Source of the DNA: Burkholderiaceae bacterium
Lineage (GTDB): Bacteria; Pseudomonadota; Gammaproteobacteria; Burkholderiales; Burkholderiaceae_C
Direction: 5' to 3'
Length of the DNA: 64,000 nt
Assembly (NCBI GenBank): GCA_024235855.1
Contig: JACKLN010000010.1
Coordinates: 62,001 to 126,000 of the forward strand
The notes under the pieces were generated by a model. That model saw only the letters and a program-made list of their open reading frames with translations, was not told the origin of the DNA and did no database searches. How positions within the stretch are numbered: the first letter of the stretch is position 1; every line of letters begins with the position of its first letter. The translations under genes and the position numbers were made by a program. Shown one piece after another: positions 26,201-36,599 of this stretch.

Positions 26201-26795
26201 GGCGCTGGACGAGCTGACGGCCTCGCGCGAGCGCAAGACCTTCCTCGACGCGCAGAACGCCGACCTGCAGGACGCCATCCAGACCCTGGAGGACGCGATC
26301 CACAAGATCGACCTGGAAACGCGCGAGCTGCTGCAGACCACCTTCGACCAGGTCAACGAGGGCTTCGGCCGCATGTTCCCCAGCCTGTTCGGCGGTGGCA
26401 ACGCGAAGCTGGTGATGACGGGCGACGAGATCCTGGACGCCGGGGTGCAGGTGATGGCGCAGCCGCCGGGCAAGAAGAACAGCACCATCCACCTGCTTTC
26501 CGGCGGCGAGAAGGCGCTGACCGCCATCGCGCTGGTGTTCGCCATCTTCCAGCTCAACCCGGCGCCTTTCTGCCTGCTCGACGAAGTGGACGCGCCGCTG
26601 GACGACGCCAACACCGAACGCTATTCGAAGCTGGTGGCGGAGATGTCCAGGGGCACGCAGTTCCTGTTCATCAGCCACAACAAGATCGCCATGGAGATGG
26701 CCGAACAGCTCATCGGCGTGACCATGCAGGAACAGGGCGTCAGCCGCATCGTGGCCGTGGACATGGAGTCCGCGGTGTCGATGGCGGAACTGTAG
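23283..26795 (+). CDS. smc: Chromosome segregation protein SMC
   Basis: 1170 residues from the ATG at 23283 (MRLNQIKLSGFKSFAEPTTF), the typical SMC N-terminus. Walker A is GPNGCGKSN (about 33-41). Long coiled coils (about 170-500 and 660-1010) flank a hinge (about 505-650, with GLDGLQGLWTRLHIEPGWE and EVIVVKDGHAVSQ). The C-terminal head has the signature LLSGGEKALTAIAL and Walker B FCLLDEVDAPLDDANTERY. It forms condensin rings for chromosome compaction and segregation. The kleisin partners ScpA and ScpB are not in the window. It is first in smc-zipA-GNAT-ligA. Confidence 0.97.
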   Translation: MRLNQIKLSGFKSFAEPTTFQLPGQRVGVVGPNGCGKSNIMDAVRWVLGESKASELRGESMQDVIFNGSGHRKPAGRASVELVFDNSDARAGGPWNQFSEIAVKRVLTRDGTSSYYINNQPVRRRDVQDVFLGTGLGPRAYAIIGQGTISRIIESRPEELRLFLEEAAGVSKYKERRRETEHRLKDTRENLTRVEDILRELNANLDKLERQAEVAQQYRTLQEQGTLKLHQLWFLKHSDAAGEEQRVAQAVAEATNALEARLAELRHVEADLETVRQAHYAASDALHQRQGELAEAQLDVSRLEERIRYVVEGRERAQQRLAALEAQGEQWAERRAAAEAELEDIAAQIAEAEEQAELQAAQAEEQAAELPAAEERVRTAQGKANEQRVSVTQVQQQIQLLAAESRSLDEQTRALQTRRERLAGERQALVVPDAARLDSLTGQSAEADEVFQTADARLQELQEQLPQLDEQRREAAAGVQREAGQLADISARLEALRALQEKVQTEGKLKPWLARHGLDGLQGLWTRLHIEPGWETALESALRERLNALSVGKLDMVRAFATDAPPAKLAFYSAPSAAIQNTHRTLPRLSDLLRLNDAGLSALLNDWLEGVYTASSLDEALAQRDQLTHGEVIVVKDGHAVSQFAVAFYAPDSEQAGMLARAQEIENLDRRQRAQALIADEAKAASVRLEAAYSDAAGRLATARREAAEAQTRAHQLQVELLRLTQQADAANSRRAQLGDELGELDAQLEEIQEKRLTGEGRFEELDIQLGTAQERHAELEDAVIAAERQLADAREQLRALERQAQESQFQARQLSARRGELQRGIETAQQQIAQAEQTREAVAQELAGFDDAAAQAGLQGALALKLEREQVLAAARSTYDDLNAKLRQADEQRLQFERSLDPLREKIGKLQLEHQAAQLGGAQYLEQLTAAEVDMGALAQSIEDGQVKLWGLQTEIDRIQREINALGAVNLAALDELTASRERKTFLDAQNADLQDAIQTLEDAIHKIDLETRELLQTTFDQVNEGFGRMFPSLFGGGNAKLVMTGDEILDAGVQVMAQPPGKKNSTIHLLSGGEKALTAIALVFAIFQLNPAPFCLLDEVDAPLDDANTERYSKLVAEMSRGTQFLFISHNKIAMEMAEQLIGVTMQEQGVSRIVAVDMESAVSMAEL

Positions 26796-26809
26796 AAGCC
26801 GGGCAGCGC

Positions 26810-27888
26810 ATGGACCTCACCTGGCCCCTGCTTGCCCTGGCGGCCGTGGTGCTGTCCGCCATCGCGCTGCAGGGCTGGTGGATGGCACGGGGCGAGCGGC
26901 CGGGGCGGCGCGGCCCGCCGCCCGGCGTGCCCACCCCGCCGACGCTCAACGAGCGTATCGAGCCCGGCATCGACTTGCCAGCCGCCGGCGCCGAGGGGCC
27001 CGAGCGCGACACCGGGCCCGACACCATCCCGGCCGGGCTGCACGATGGCCGCAGCCTGGTGCGCCGCGCGCCACGGCTCGATGCACTGATCGACGCCCTG
27101 GTGACGATGACGCTGGAATCCCCTGTCAGCGGCGACTTCCTGCTCCAGCACGCACCCACCACGCGTCGCGCCGGCAGCAAGCCCTTCTACATCGAGGGCC
27201 TGGACGCGGCCACGGGCGAATGGCAGCCGCTACTGCCCGGTCACCGCTACGCCGAGCTGCAGGCTGGCGTGCAGCTGGCCAGCCGCAGCGGGCCGCTCAA
27301 CGAGATCGAGTACTCCGAGTTCGTGCACAAGGTGCAGGCCTTCGCCGATGCCGTGGGCGCGATGCCCGAAGCGCCCGACATGCTCGACGTGGTGGCCCGT
27401 GCCCGCGAACTCGATGCCTTCGCCAGCCCGCGAGACGCCCAGCTGGCGCTGACGCTGCGCAGCGATGCCGTGGCTTGGTCGGTGGGCTTCATCCAGCAGT
27501 GCGCGGCGCGGCACGGCTTCGTCTCCGGCGCTGTCCCGGGGCGCATGGTGCTGCCATCGCCGCACGACGGCGACCCGCCGATGCTGGCGCTGACCTTCGA
27601 CCCACAGGCAGCGCTGGAGGACGACCCGCAGCGGGCCGCGGTCCGCGAATGCCAGCTCAGCCTGGACGTGCCGCAGACCGCACCGGCGCTGGAGCCGTTC
27701 CCGGCCTGGCACAACGCCGCCCGAAAGCTGGCCGACGACCTGGCCGCCACCGTGGTCGACGACTACGGCGAACCCATCACCGTGCACGCCTTCGCCGTCA
27801 TCGGCAAGGAACTGGAGCAGCTCTACGCGCAGCTGGAGGCGCGGGACCTGGCCGCGGGCAGCGCAGCCGCGCGGCGCCTGTTCAGCTG

Positions 27889-27889
<1 letters not shown>
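26810..27889 (+). CDS. zipA: ZipA-type cell division protein (FtsZ-binding C-terminal domain)
   Basis: 359 residues. A short N-terminal membrane anchor (about 4-24, TWPLLALAAVVLSAIALQGWWM) is followed by a Pro/Gly-rich linker and a globular C-terminal domain (about 190-355) with features of the ZipA C-terminal domain: LQLALTLRSDAVAWSV-like strands, LTFDPQAAL and FPAWHNAARKLADDLAATVVDD. The linker is shorter than in E. coli ZipA. The N-out single-helix anchor plus FtsZ-binding domain and the conserved smc-zipA-ligA order support the role of tethering the FtsZ ring to the membrane. The family is divergent in betaproteobacteria, so the symbol is by analogy. Confidence 0.78.
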
Positions 27890-30440
<2,551 letters not shown>

Positions 30441-30442
30441 GG

Positions 30443-30476
30443 CAGGACACCTGGGCAGTCGGTGCGGACTGTCCTG
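30443..30476. terminator. Inverted repeat between convergent ligA and the kinase gene
   Basis: CAGGACA and TGTCCTG, seven-base arms around a 20-base centre that itself holds a competing CAGTC/GACTG pair. It lies three bases past the ligA stop and 42 bases beyond the kinase stop, as expected of a shared bidirectional terminator, but no T run is present. Confidence 0.4.
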
Positions 30477-30517
30477 CACCTGGCGAAGCGGGCGAGTGCT
30501 GCGAGGCCGTGGGCGCC

Positions 30518-32011
30518 CTAGCCGAGCTTCTCGAGTTCGGCCACCACCGCCGCGCGCTGCGCCTCCGGCACGGCGGCCGCGAAGTCCCGGATCAGCGCCG
30601 TGCGGTCGCGGGTGCGCTCGGCGGCGCGCTTGACCATGACGCCGGCGATCGGCCCCACGTGGGTCACCAGCAACTGGCGCGCCTGCGCCAGCCAGGCGTC
30701 GCTGACCGGCAGCGTGCCCACGCCGATGGGCGGTGTCATGCCGGTGGCCGTGCCGGTGCCGCCGGTGCGCTGGCCGCCGCCCAGCGACGAGCCCGCCGAC
30801 CCCAGCGAGCCACGCGTGCTTAGGCTGCCACCGGTGCCGGTGCCCGGCCCGCGCGCCACCGGGCTGCCCACGAAGGCCTCGCGCGCCGCGGCGCTGGTGA
30901 TCTGCGCGGCCAGCGCCGCCACCAGCGACGGCACGTCCGGGCACTGGCGCGCCGTGCGGCGCACCATCACCTTGGCCAGCGGACCCACGTGGCGCGCCAG
31001 CGCGGCTTCCACCGCGGCAATCTGCTCCGGCTCGAAGTGGGTGGGCGGTTCGCCGGTCAGCCCGGTGCCTGTCAGGCCGGAACCGGTGGGGGGCGGCGCC
31101 GCCTGCACACCGGTGGGGATGCGCTCGGTGGGCGCGTAGGCATCACCCAGCGCCGGCAGCGCGCCGGGCGACACGGCGCCCGGGATCGCGTGGCCCAGTG
31201 CGTCGGCCAGGGCGTCGCGGAAAGCCGCCGCGTTGATGAAGCGCTGCGCCGGGTCCTTGGCCAGCGCGCGCGCCAGCACGGCGTCGAAGCGTGCCGAGCG
31301 CGCGCCTTCCAGGCTGGAGGGCGGCGGCGGCACCTCGTGCACCACCTTGTAGCTCAACACCTCGGGCGAGCCGACGAAAGGCGGCCGGCCGGCAGCCAGC
31401 TGGTACAGCAGCACGCCGGCGGCGTAGAGGTCCACGCGGTGGTCGATGGCGCGGCCGGTGAACTGTTCCGGCGCCATGTACATCGGGGTGCCCAGCACCG
31501 TCTGCGCCATCGTCAGGCCGGAATTCTCGAAGCGGGCGATGCCGAAGTCGGCGATCTTGGCCCGGCCCTGCGGCGTGATCATCACGTTCGACGGTTTCAC
31601 GTCACGGTGCCAGACGCCGTGCTCGTGGGCGTGGGCCAGGGCGTCGAGCACCTGGCCGGCGATGCTGGCGATGTCGGCATCGCCCAGCCGCAGGCGCGAG
31701 CCCAGGAAATACGCCAGCGTGCGCCCGTCGACGAACTCCATCGCGATGTAGGCCACACGGCCGTCGTCGCCGAAGTCGTAGACGGAGACGATGCCCGGGT
31801 GCTGCAGCCGCCCCGCGGCCTGGGCCTCGTTGCGGAAGCGCGCCGCGCTCTCGAAGGCGCTGCCGCCGGCATCGCCCGGCTGGCGGCGGATGGTCTTGAG
31901 CGCCACCAGACGCCGGATGTCGGGGTCGAAGCCGCGGTAGACCACGCCCATCGCGCCCTCGCCGAGCACGCCGGTGATGCGGTACTTGCCGAGGCGTTCG
32001 GGGTGGTCCAT
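30518..32011 (-). CDS. Serine/threonine protein kinase with duplicated C-terminal module
   Basis: 497 residues, no membrane segment. The kinase domain (about 10-270) is complete: glycine loop GEGAMGVVY (17-25), VALK with Lys39, HRDVKPSNV (135-143), DFG (155-157), GTPMYMAPEQ (174-183). It should be active. A Pro/Gly-rich linker follows. Two related modules of about 55 residues lie at 330-383 and 440-497, each with HVGP (341, 451) then VMV+R-A---D, separated by a Gly/Ser/Thr-rich spacer that could be phosphorylated. No PASTA repeats. It lies 32 bases after a heme-motif membrane sensor on the same strand, so the two may form one signalling unit. Targets are unknown. Confidence 0.88.
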   Translation of the reverse strand: MDHPERLGKYRITGVLGEGAMGVVYRGFDPDIRRLVALKTIRRQPGDAGGSAFESAARFRNEAQAAGRLQHPGIVSVYDFGDDGRVAYIAMEFVDGRTLAYFLGSRLRLGDADIASIAGQVLDALAHAHEHGVWHRDVKPSNVMITPQGRAKIADFGIARFENSGLTMAQTVLGTPMYMAPEQFTGRAIDHRVDLYAAGVLLYQLAAGRPPFVGSPEVLSYKVVHEVPPPPSSLEGARSARFDAVLARALAKDPAQRFINAAAFRDALADALGHAIPGAVSPGALPALGDAYAPTERIPTGVQAAPPPTGSGLTGTGLTGEPPTHFEPEQIAAVEAALARHVGPLAKVMVRRTARQCPDVPSLVAALAAQITSAAAREAFVGSPVARGPGTGTGGSLSTRGSLGSAGSSLGGGQRTGGTGTATGMTPPIGVGTLPVSDAWLAQARQLLVTHVGPIAGVMVKRAAERTRDRTALIRDFAAAVPEAQRAAVVAELEKLG

Positions 32012-32043
32012 CGGAGGCGGCGTGCGACGCAGCGCTCGGCCGT

Positions 32044-32916
32044 TCAGGTTTCGAGCATCTTCATCGCCTGCACGACGCTGGTGCGCATGCGCGAGAAGGA
32101 CTGGGCCAGGGTGCCGATCTCGTCGCGGCTGCCGGTGGTGAATTCAGGTGCGTCGAGCTCGCCTTGGCTGACACGGTCGGCCAGGGCCGACAGGCGCGTG
32201 ACCGGACGCACGACCACCCACCAGATCATCAGGTTGAGCACCACGCCCAGCACCAGGAAGACGCCGATCAGCGAACCGACGAAGAGCCGGAACGAGTTGT
32301 CGGCCCGCTGAAGCGGCACGTCCATCGGCACCGAGACGATCTGCGCGCCCACCACCTCGTTCATCTGCCAGCCGAAGCCGTTGGCCGGGCCGTACTTGGC
32401 CACCATGCTGCGCGGCGCCGCCTCCACACTGCTGTGGCAGCGCAGACAGGCGGCGTCGCTGATGCGCAGCGGCCGGGCCACGTAAAGCGAACGGCCGGTG
32501 GGCGTGTCACGCTGGCCCACGTGCTCCTTCAACTCGGCCTCGTTGCGGAAGGCCTGCACGATGTCTACCTCCCAGCCATTGGCCCGGTCACGCGGGTTGG
32601 TGGGGTTGAGCGTGGCTTCCTTGTAGCCGAACTCCGGGTGGTTGGTGCGCAGCTTGCCCAGCACTTCGGTGGCCGAGAAGCTGGGCACCGACTGCGGCAG
32701 GAATTCCGACTCCATGTGCGGCGCCAGCAGTGGGGTGATCTGGCCTGAGGTGTAGGCGCGCACGGCCAGCGCCTGCTCCATCATCAGCCGGGCGCTGTTG
32801 AGCACCTCGTCCACCGCCTGCTGCTGCAGGAAACCGCGGCTGATCCAGCCGCTGACGGCCACGCCCAGGGCCATCACCAGCGCGTAGATCAGGTTGAACT
32901 TGAACAGCAGCTTCAT
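32044..32916 (-). CDS. Membrane sensor with Tll0287-like (DUF3365) domain, CxxCH heme motif and HAMP
   Basis: 290 residues. Membrane helix 1 spans about 8-27 and helix 2 about 211-236, so residues 28-210 are periplasmic. This part resembles the Tll0287-like/DUF3365 domain and holds a c-type heme attachment motif Cys157-Leu-Arg-Cys160-His161. A HAMP linker follows (236-289, VVRPVTRLSALADRVSQGELDAPEF), and the protein ends there: no kinase, cyclase or methyl-accepting output is attached. The next gene, 32 bases on, is a soluble Ser/Thr kinase that could be the output. Inferred role: periplasmic redox or gas sensing. Confidence 0.82.
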   Translation of the reverse strand: MKLLFKFNLIYALVMALGVAVSGWISRGFLQQQAVDEVLNSARLMMEQALAVRAYTSGQITPLLAPHMESEFLPQSVPSFSATEVLGKLRTNHPEFGYKEATLNPTNPRDRANGWEVDIVQAFRNEAELKEHVGQRDTPTGRSLYVARPLRISDAACLRCHSSVEAAPRSMVAKYGPANGFGWQMNEVVGAQIVSVPMDVPLQRADNSFRLFVGSLIGVFLVLGVVLNLMIWWVVVRPVTRLSALADRVSQGELDAPEFTTGSRDEIGTLAQSFSRMRTSVVQAMKMLET

Positions 32917-32970
32917 GGCGACGGCGCCTCCCCCGGGGTCTTCTGGTTCAGGGGCGATGGTACCGGCCGG

Positions 32971-33846
32971 TCAGCGCTGCCGGAAGCAAAGCCACAGCGC
33001 TGCCGCGCTGCAGGCCATCGCAGCCCATTGCAGCGGTCCCAGCGGTTCACCGTGCACGACGGCGCCAGCCACCATGGCCACCATCGGCACGCCAATGGAC
33101 GACAGCCCCGCCAGCTGCGCCGGCAGCATGCCCACGATGGAGAACCAGGCCGCGTTGCCGATCGCCATGGGCACCAGCGCGATCCAGGCGATGACGGCCA
33201 CGCTGCCCGCCGAGGGCCAGAACCAGGGGCCGTCACCCAGCAGCAGGGCGCCGATTCCGATGGGCAGCGCGGCCAGCAGCAGCTGCCAGCCGGTGAGCAC
33301 CAGGGCCGGCACCGGCACGGGCCGGCGTTTGAGGATCAGCGTGCCCACGGCCCAGCCCACGCCGGCCAGCAGACCGAGGGCAAAGCCGGCCGGCGCCTGC
33401 GCGTAGGCGTTCAGGCCGCGCCACATCAGCAGGCCGACCGCCACTGCACCGAGGGCCAGCGCCCACAGCAGCCGGGCCGGCAGCCGCTGGCCGAACACCG
33501 CCCAACCCAGCAGCGCGGCCCACAGCGGCATCGTGAAGCCGAGGATCGCGGCCTGGCCTGACGGGATCCAGATGGCCGCATAGGTGCTGGCCACGTTCCA
33601 CACCACCAGGTAGGTCAGCGTGGCCGCCACCACCGTGCCCCAGTGCGCGGCCGGGATGCGCAACGACTGCCCGCGGGCCGCCGCCACCGCCAGCAGCGCC
33701 GCACCGGCCACCGCCACCGCCACAGCGCGGAAGGTCCAGACCGAGACCTCGCGCGTCGCCAGCGGGAAGAGTGGCCAGTTCGTGCCCCAGACCAGGGTGA
33801 GCACGAGCAGCAGGACGACGGCGCGGGGCGGGATGGTGGTGTTCAC
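32971..33846 (-). CDS. EamA/DMT-superfamily transporter
   Basis: 291 residues if started at the GTG at 33846; no clear ribosome site, so the start is uncertain. About ten hydrophobic helices in two EamA repeats: the first opens VVLLLVLTLVWGTNWPLFPL, the second GFALGLLAGVGWAVGTLILKR. These proteins export amino acids or other small metabolites; the substrate cannot be told. It lies 54 bases upstream of the heme-motif sensor on the same strand and is divergent from the anion transporter. Confidence 0.85.
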   Translation of the reverse strand: MNTTIPPRAVVLLLVLTLVWGTNWPLFPLATREVSVWTFRAVAVAVAGAALLAVAAARGQSLRIPAAHWGTVVAATLTYLVVWNVASTYAAIWIPSGQAAILGFTMPLWAALLGWAVFGQRLPARLLWALALGAVAVGLLMWRGLNAYAQAPAGFALGLLAGVGWAVGTLILKRRPVPVPALVLTGWQLLLAALPIGIGALLLGDGPWFWPSAGSVAVIAWIALVPMAIGNAAWFSIVGMLPAQLAGLSSIGVPMVAMVAGAVVHGEPLGPLQWAAMACSAAALWLCFRQR

Positions 33847-33921
33847 AGGAGGGCGAGTATGGCTGGGCGACACGCCGCGCACAGCGACGGACGGTGCCGG
33901 GGTCGCCGGGATAATGCGGTC

Positions 33922-35169
33922 ATGCCCGCTGCACCGCTGCTCCCGTCCGACGCGCGGACGCTGGCCGTGGTGGCCATCTTCGGCGTGGTCTACCTGGGCA
34001 TGCTGCTTGGCGGCCTGCCCAGGCTGCGGCTGGACCGCACCGGCGTCGCCCTGCTGGGCGCCATCGCCATCGTGGCCGTCGGCGAACTGAGCCTCGAGCA
34101 GGCGGCTGCCAGCGTGCACCTGCCGACGATCCTGCTGCTGTTCAGCTTCATGGTCATTTCGGCGCAGATGCGACTCGGTGGCTTCTACGCTGCGCTGACC
34201 CGGCGCATCGTCGCGCTGCCGCTGGCACCGCCGATGCTGCTGGGGGTGGTGATCGTGGCGGCTGGTGCGCTCTCGGCGGTGTTCTCCAACGACATCGTCT
34301 GCCTGGCCATGGCGCCAGTGCTGGTGCATGCGTGCCTGGGCCGCCGCCTCGACCCGGTGCCCTTCCTGCTGGCGCTGGCCTGCGCCAGCAACATCGGTTC
34401 GGCCGCCACGCTGATCGGCAACCCGCAGAACATGCTGATCGGCGAGGTGCTGGCGCTCGACTTCACCGCCTTCCTGCGTGACACGGCATGGCCGGTGGCT
34501 GCCAGCCTTGGCCTGCTGTGGGTGATGCTGCACCGGTCGGCGCGGCCGGTGCCAAGGTCGCTGCCGGCGCGTGGCGATGACGAAGCGCCCCCGTTCGACC
34601 GCTGGCAGACGGCCAAGGGCCTGGTCGTGGTGTCGGCGCTGGTGCTGGTGTTCCTCGCCACCGACTGGCCCCGCGATGTGGCTGCGCTGGTGGGGGCCGG
34701 CGTGCTGCTGCTCAGTCAGCGCTTCCACTCCAGCCAGGTCATGGGCCTGATCGACTGGGAACTGCTGATCCTCTTCATCGGCCTGTTCGTGGTCAACCAC
34801 GCGCTGGCCCACACAGGTGTCACGGCGCAGACGGTGGCCTGGCTGCAGGCCCAGGGCGTTCACCTGGGCGAGCCCGGCCCGCTGTTCGGCGTCACGCTGC
34901 TGCTGTCGAACCTCGTGTCCAACGTGCCGGCGGTGATGCTGCTGCTGCCGGTGGTCGAAGGCCAGCCGCCGCATGCCGCCGGGCTGACACTGGCGCTCGT
35001 GAGCACGCTGGCGGGCAACCTGCTGATCGTCGGTTCGATCGCCAACATCATCGTCGTCGATGCGGCGCGCCGGCAGGGCGTGCACATCGACTGGTGGCGG
35101 CACGCGCGCACGGGCGTGCCGGTGACCCTGGCCACGCTGGCGATCGCCGCCGTCTGGCTCAGCTTCTGA
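33922..35169 (+). CDS. Anion transporter of the ArsB/NhaD/SLC13 (ion transporter) superfamily
   Basis: 415 residues with about ten to twelve membrane helices. Hallmarks are the two re-entrant segments with Asn-Pro/Ser motifs: [20 protein letters not shown] and [19 protein letters not shown], plus [20 protein letters not shown], as seen in ArsB/SLC13-type carriers. The ion is not evident (arsenite, dicarboxylate, sulfate or sodium/proton are all possible). No ars genes are nearby. It is 20 bases upstream of the deformylase gene and probably cotranscribed with it. Confidence 0.85.
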   Translation: MPAAPLLPSDARTLAVVAIFGVVYLGMLLGGLPRLRLDRTGVALLGAIAIVAVGELSLEQAAASVHLPTILLLFSFMVISAQMRLGGFYAALTRRIVALPLAPPMLLGVVIVAAGALSAVFSNDIVCLAMAPVLVHACLGRRLDPVPFLLALACASNIGSAATLIGNPQNMLIGEVLALDFTAFLRDTAWPVAASLGLLWVMLHRSARPVPRSLPARGDDEAPPFDRWQTAKGLVVVSALVLVFLATDWPRDVAALVGAGVLLLSQRFHSSQVMGLIDWELLILFIGLFVVNHALAHTGVTAQTVAWLQAQGVHLGEPGPLFGVTLLLSNLVSNVPAVMLLLPVVEGQPPHAAGLTLALVSTLAGNLLIVGSIANIIVVDAARRQGVHIDWWRHARTGVPVTLATLAIAAVWLSF

Positions 35170-35189
35170 TTGAAAAGGAAAACCCGCCC

Positions 35190-35726
35190 ATGGCCGTTCG
35201 AGAGATCCTGAAGATGGGCGACCCGCGCCTGCTGCGTGTGGCGCCCCCCGTCACCACCTTCGACACCGCCGAACTGCATGCCCTGGTGGCCGACATGTTC
35301 GACACCATGGCGGCGGCCAATGGGGCCGGCCTGGCGGCGCCGCAGATCGGCGTGGACCTGCAGCTGGTGATCTTCGGCTTCGAGCGCAACGCCCGCTACC
35401 CGGATGCACCGGCGGTGCCGAAGACGGTGCTGCTGAACCCGGTGATCACGCCGCTGGACGACGTGATGGAGGACGGTTGGGAAGGCTGCCTGTCGGTGCC
35501 CGGACTGCGCGGCGTGGTGCCGCGCCACGCGCGCATCCGCTACGCCGGATTCGACGTGACCGGACAGCGCATCGAGCGGGAGGCCGAGGGCTTCCATGCG
35601 CGCGTGGTGCAGCACGAATGCGACCACCTGATCGGCCGGCTGTACCCCACGCGCATGACCGACCTGACGAAGCTGGGCTTCACCAGCGTGCTGTTCCCGG
35701 AACTGGACCCGAACAGCGACGACTGA
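35190..35726 (+). CDS. def: Peptide deformylase
   Basis: 178 residues, AAAAGGAAAA upstream of the ATG. All three motifs are present: [10 protein letters not shown] (about 46-55), EGCLSVPG with the metal Cys (about 98-105) and QHECDHLIG with the two metal His and catalytic Glu (about 139-147). It removes the N-formyl group from nascent proteins. It is not next to fmt as in many bacteria, so this may be one of two deformylases in the genome. Confidence 0.96.
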   Translation: MAVREILKMGDPRLLRVAPPVTTFDTAELHALVADMFDTMAAANGAGLAAPQIGVDLQLVIFGFERNARYPDAPAVPKTVLLNPVITPLDDVMEDGWEGCLSVPGLRGVVPRHARIRYAGFDVTGQRIEREAEGFHARVVQHECDHLIGRLYPTRMTDLTKLGFTSVLFPELDPNSDD

Positions 35727-35746
35727 ACCGGGACCAGGCAGGCTCC

Positions 35747-35780
35747 GGCACTTCGGTGCCAGGGCAGGGGCATGTTTTTT
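35747..35780 (+). terminator. Hairpin with UUCG loop and T run after def
   Basis: GGCAC-TTCG-GTGCC (35747-35760) is 21 bases past the def stop, and a six-T run lies at 35775-35780. The 14-base gap between stem and T run is too long for a textbook terminator; it may reduce read-through into nasT. Confidence 0.35.
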
Positions 35781-35794
35781 GCACTGCAGCATCC

Positions 35795-36409
35795 GTGACC
35801 CTGCCCAACTCCGCCGAGCCCGCCGCACTGCGGGTCCTGCTCGTCGACGACGGCGCCCACCGTGTCGGCCAGATCCAGGACGAACTGGCGCAACAGGGGC
35901 ACGTGGTGGTGGGGGTGGTCGATTCCGCCGTGGCCCTGCACGACGCCGTGCTCCAGCTGCGGCCCGACGTCGTGATCGTCGATGCCGACAGCCCCAGCCG
36001 CGACACGCTGGAGCACCTGGCCACACTGTCGGCGCAATTGCCGCGGCCGGTGGTCGTGTTTGCCGAGGACGAGGCCGACGACCCGATGCGCCGCGCGATG
36101 GCCGCCGGGGTCAGTGCCTACGTGGTGGCCGGGCTGCAGGCGCGCCGCATCGCGCCGGTGCTGCGCGTGGCCATCGCCCGCTTCGAGCAGGAGGCACTGC
36201 TGCGGCGCCAGCTGCTGGAAGCGCAGGCGGCGCTGGGCGCGCGCAAGCAGGTGGAGCGCGCCAAGGGCATCCTGATGCGCACACGCGGCATCGGCGAGGA
36301 CGAGGCCTACAAGCTGCTGCGCAAACTGGCCATGGACCGGGGCAGCAAGCTCGAGCAGGTGGCCGACCAGGTGATCGCGGCGGCCGACCTGCTGGCGCCG
36401 CCCGGCTGA
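35795..36409 (+). CDS. nasT: ANTAR-domain antiterminator NasT (nitrate/nitrite regulator)
   Basis: 204 residues from a GTG. The N-terminal receiver-like domain (about 14-125) has VLLVDDGAHR and the acceptor-site segment VVIVDADSPS, but the usual Thr is FAE and the conserved Lys of switching is missing (SAYVVAGLQ), so it looks like a pseudo-receiver. A helical linker leads to the ANTAR RNA-binding domain (about 145-200): RKQVERAKGILMRTRGIGEDEAYKLLRKLAMD. NasT-type proteins bind paired hairpins in leader RNA and prevent termination. They are held by NasS until nitrate is present. Such a leader lies 147 bases downstream, before nasS. Confidence 0.92.
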   Translation: MTLPNSAEPAALRVLLVDDGAHRVGQIQDELAQQGHVVVGVVDSAVALHDAVLQLRPDVVIVDADSPSRDTLEHLATLSAQLPRPVVVFAEDEADDPMRRAMAAGVSAYVVAGLQARRIAPVLRVAIARFEQEALLRRQLLEAQAALGARKQVERAKGILMRTRGIGEDEAYKLLRKLAMDRGSKLEQVADQVIAAADLLAPPG

Positions 36410-36438
36410 CCTGCCGTGCACCGCCAAGGATGTTGCGC

Positions 36439-36455
36439 CGCACCATCCTGATGCG
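36439..36455 (+). promoter_or_regulatory. Possible NtrC binding site
   Basis: CGCACC-ATCCT-GATGCG resembles the NtrC consensus TGCACC-N5-GGTGCA at nine of twelve positions. It is centred about 106 bases upstream of the inferred transcription start of the nas operon, within the usual range for an NtrC enhancer. Only one convincing site was seen. Confidence 0.4.
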
Positions 36456-36526
36456 CCCGAGGTCGGCGGCCGGCGATCCACGCTGCGGGAAGGTGCGACA
36501 ACCCCGCTGAACCCGGGAATCCGGCC

Positions 36527-36542
36527 TGGCACGCGTCGTGCA
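36527..36542 (+). promoter_or_regulatory. Sigma-54 promoter of the nas operon
   Basis: TGGCACG, four bases, then GTGCA, against the consensus TGGCACG-N4-TTGCA: one mismatch. GG (36528-36529) and GC (36540-36541) are exactly ten bases apart. Transcription should start near 36553, three bases before the first leader hairpin. It fits nitrogen control through NtrC. Confidence 0.75.
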
Positions 36543-36555
36543 ACGCATACGGCGC

Positions 36556-36599
36556 GGGCAGCACAACGGCGTGCCACCCGCACCGGACAAAGGCGTCCG
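36556..36599 (+). ncRNA. ANTAR-type two-hairpin antiterminator RNA (nas leader)
   Basis: Hairpin P1 (36556-36579): GGG and GCAC pair with GTGC and CCC around two mismatched pairs; the loop is AACGGC. Hairpin P2 (36584-36599): CGGAC pairs with GTCCG; the loop is AAAGGC. Both loops have six bases with A at position 1 and G at position 4, the defining feature of RNA bound by ANTAR proteins. Only four bases separate them. The 3' half of P2 is also the 5' arm of the terminator that follows, so the two folds exclude each other. NasT binding should stabilise P1-P2 and allow read-through into nasS. Confidence 0.85.

Noticed and set aside
22878..26678. 1266-residue minus-strand frame opposite smc
   Set aside because: It is the shadow of the smc coding frame: Leu/Gln/His/Arg-rich with no domain, while the plus strand gives a complete SMC.
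36417..36433. Second NtrC site (TGCACC-N5-GGATGT)
   Set aside because: Only the left half matches; the right half agrees at two of six positions.
36428..36450. Stem AGGATG/CATCCT after nasT as part of the antiterminator
   Set aside because: Loop is 11 bases, not six, and it lies upstream of the inferred transcription start.
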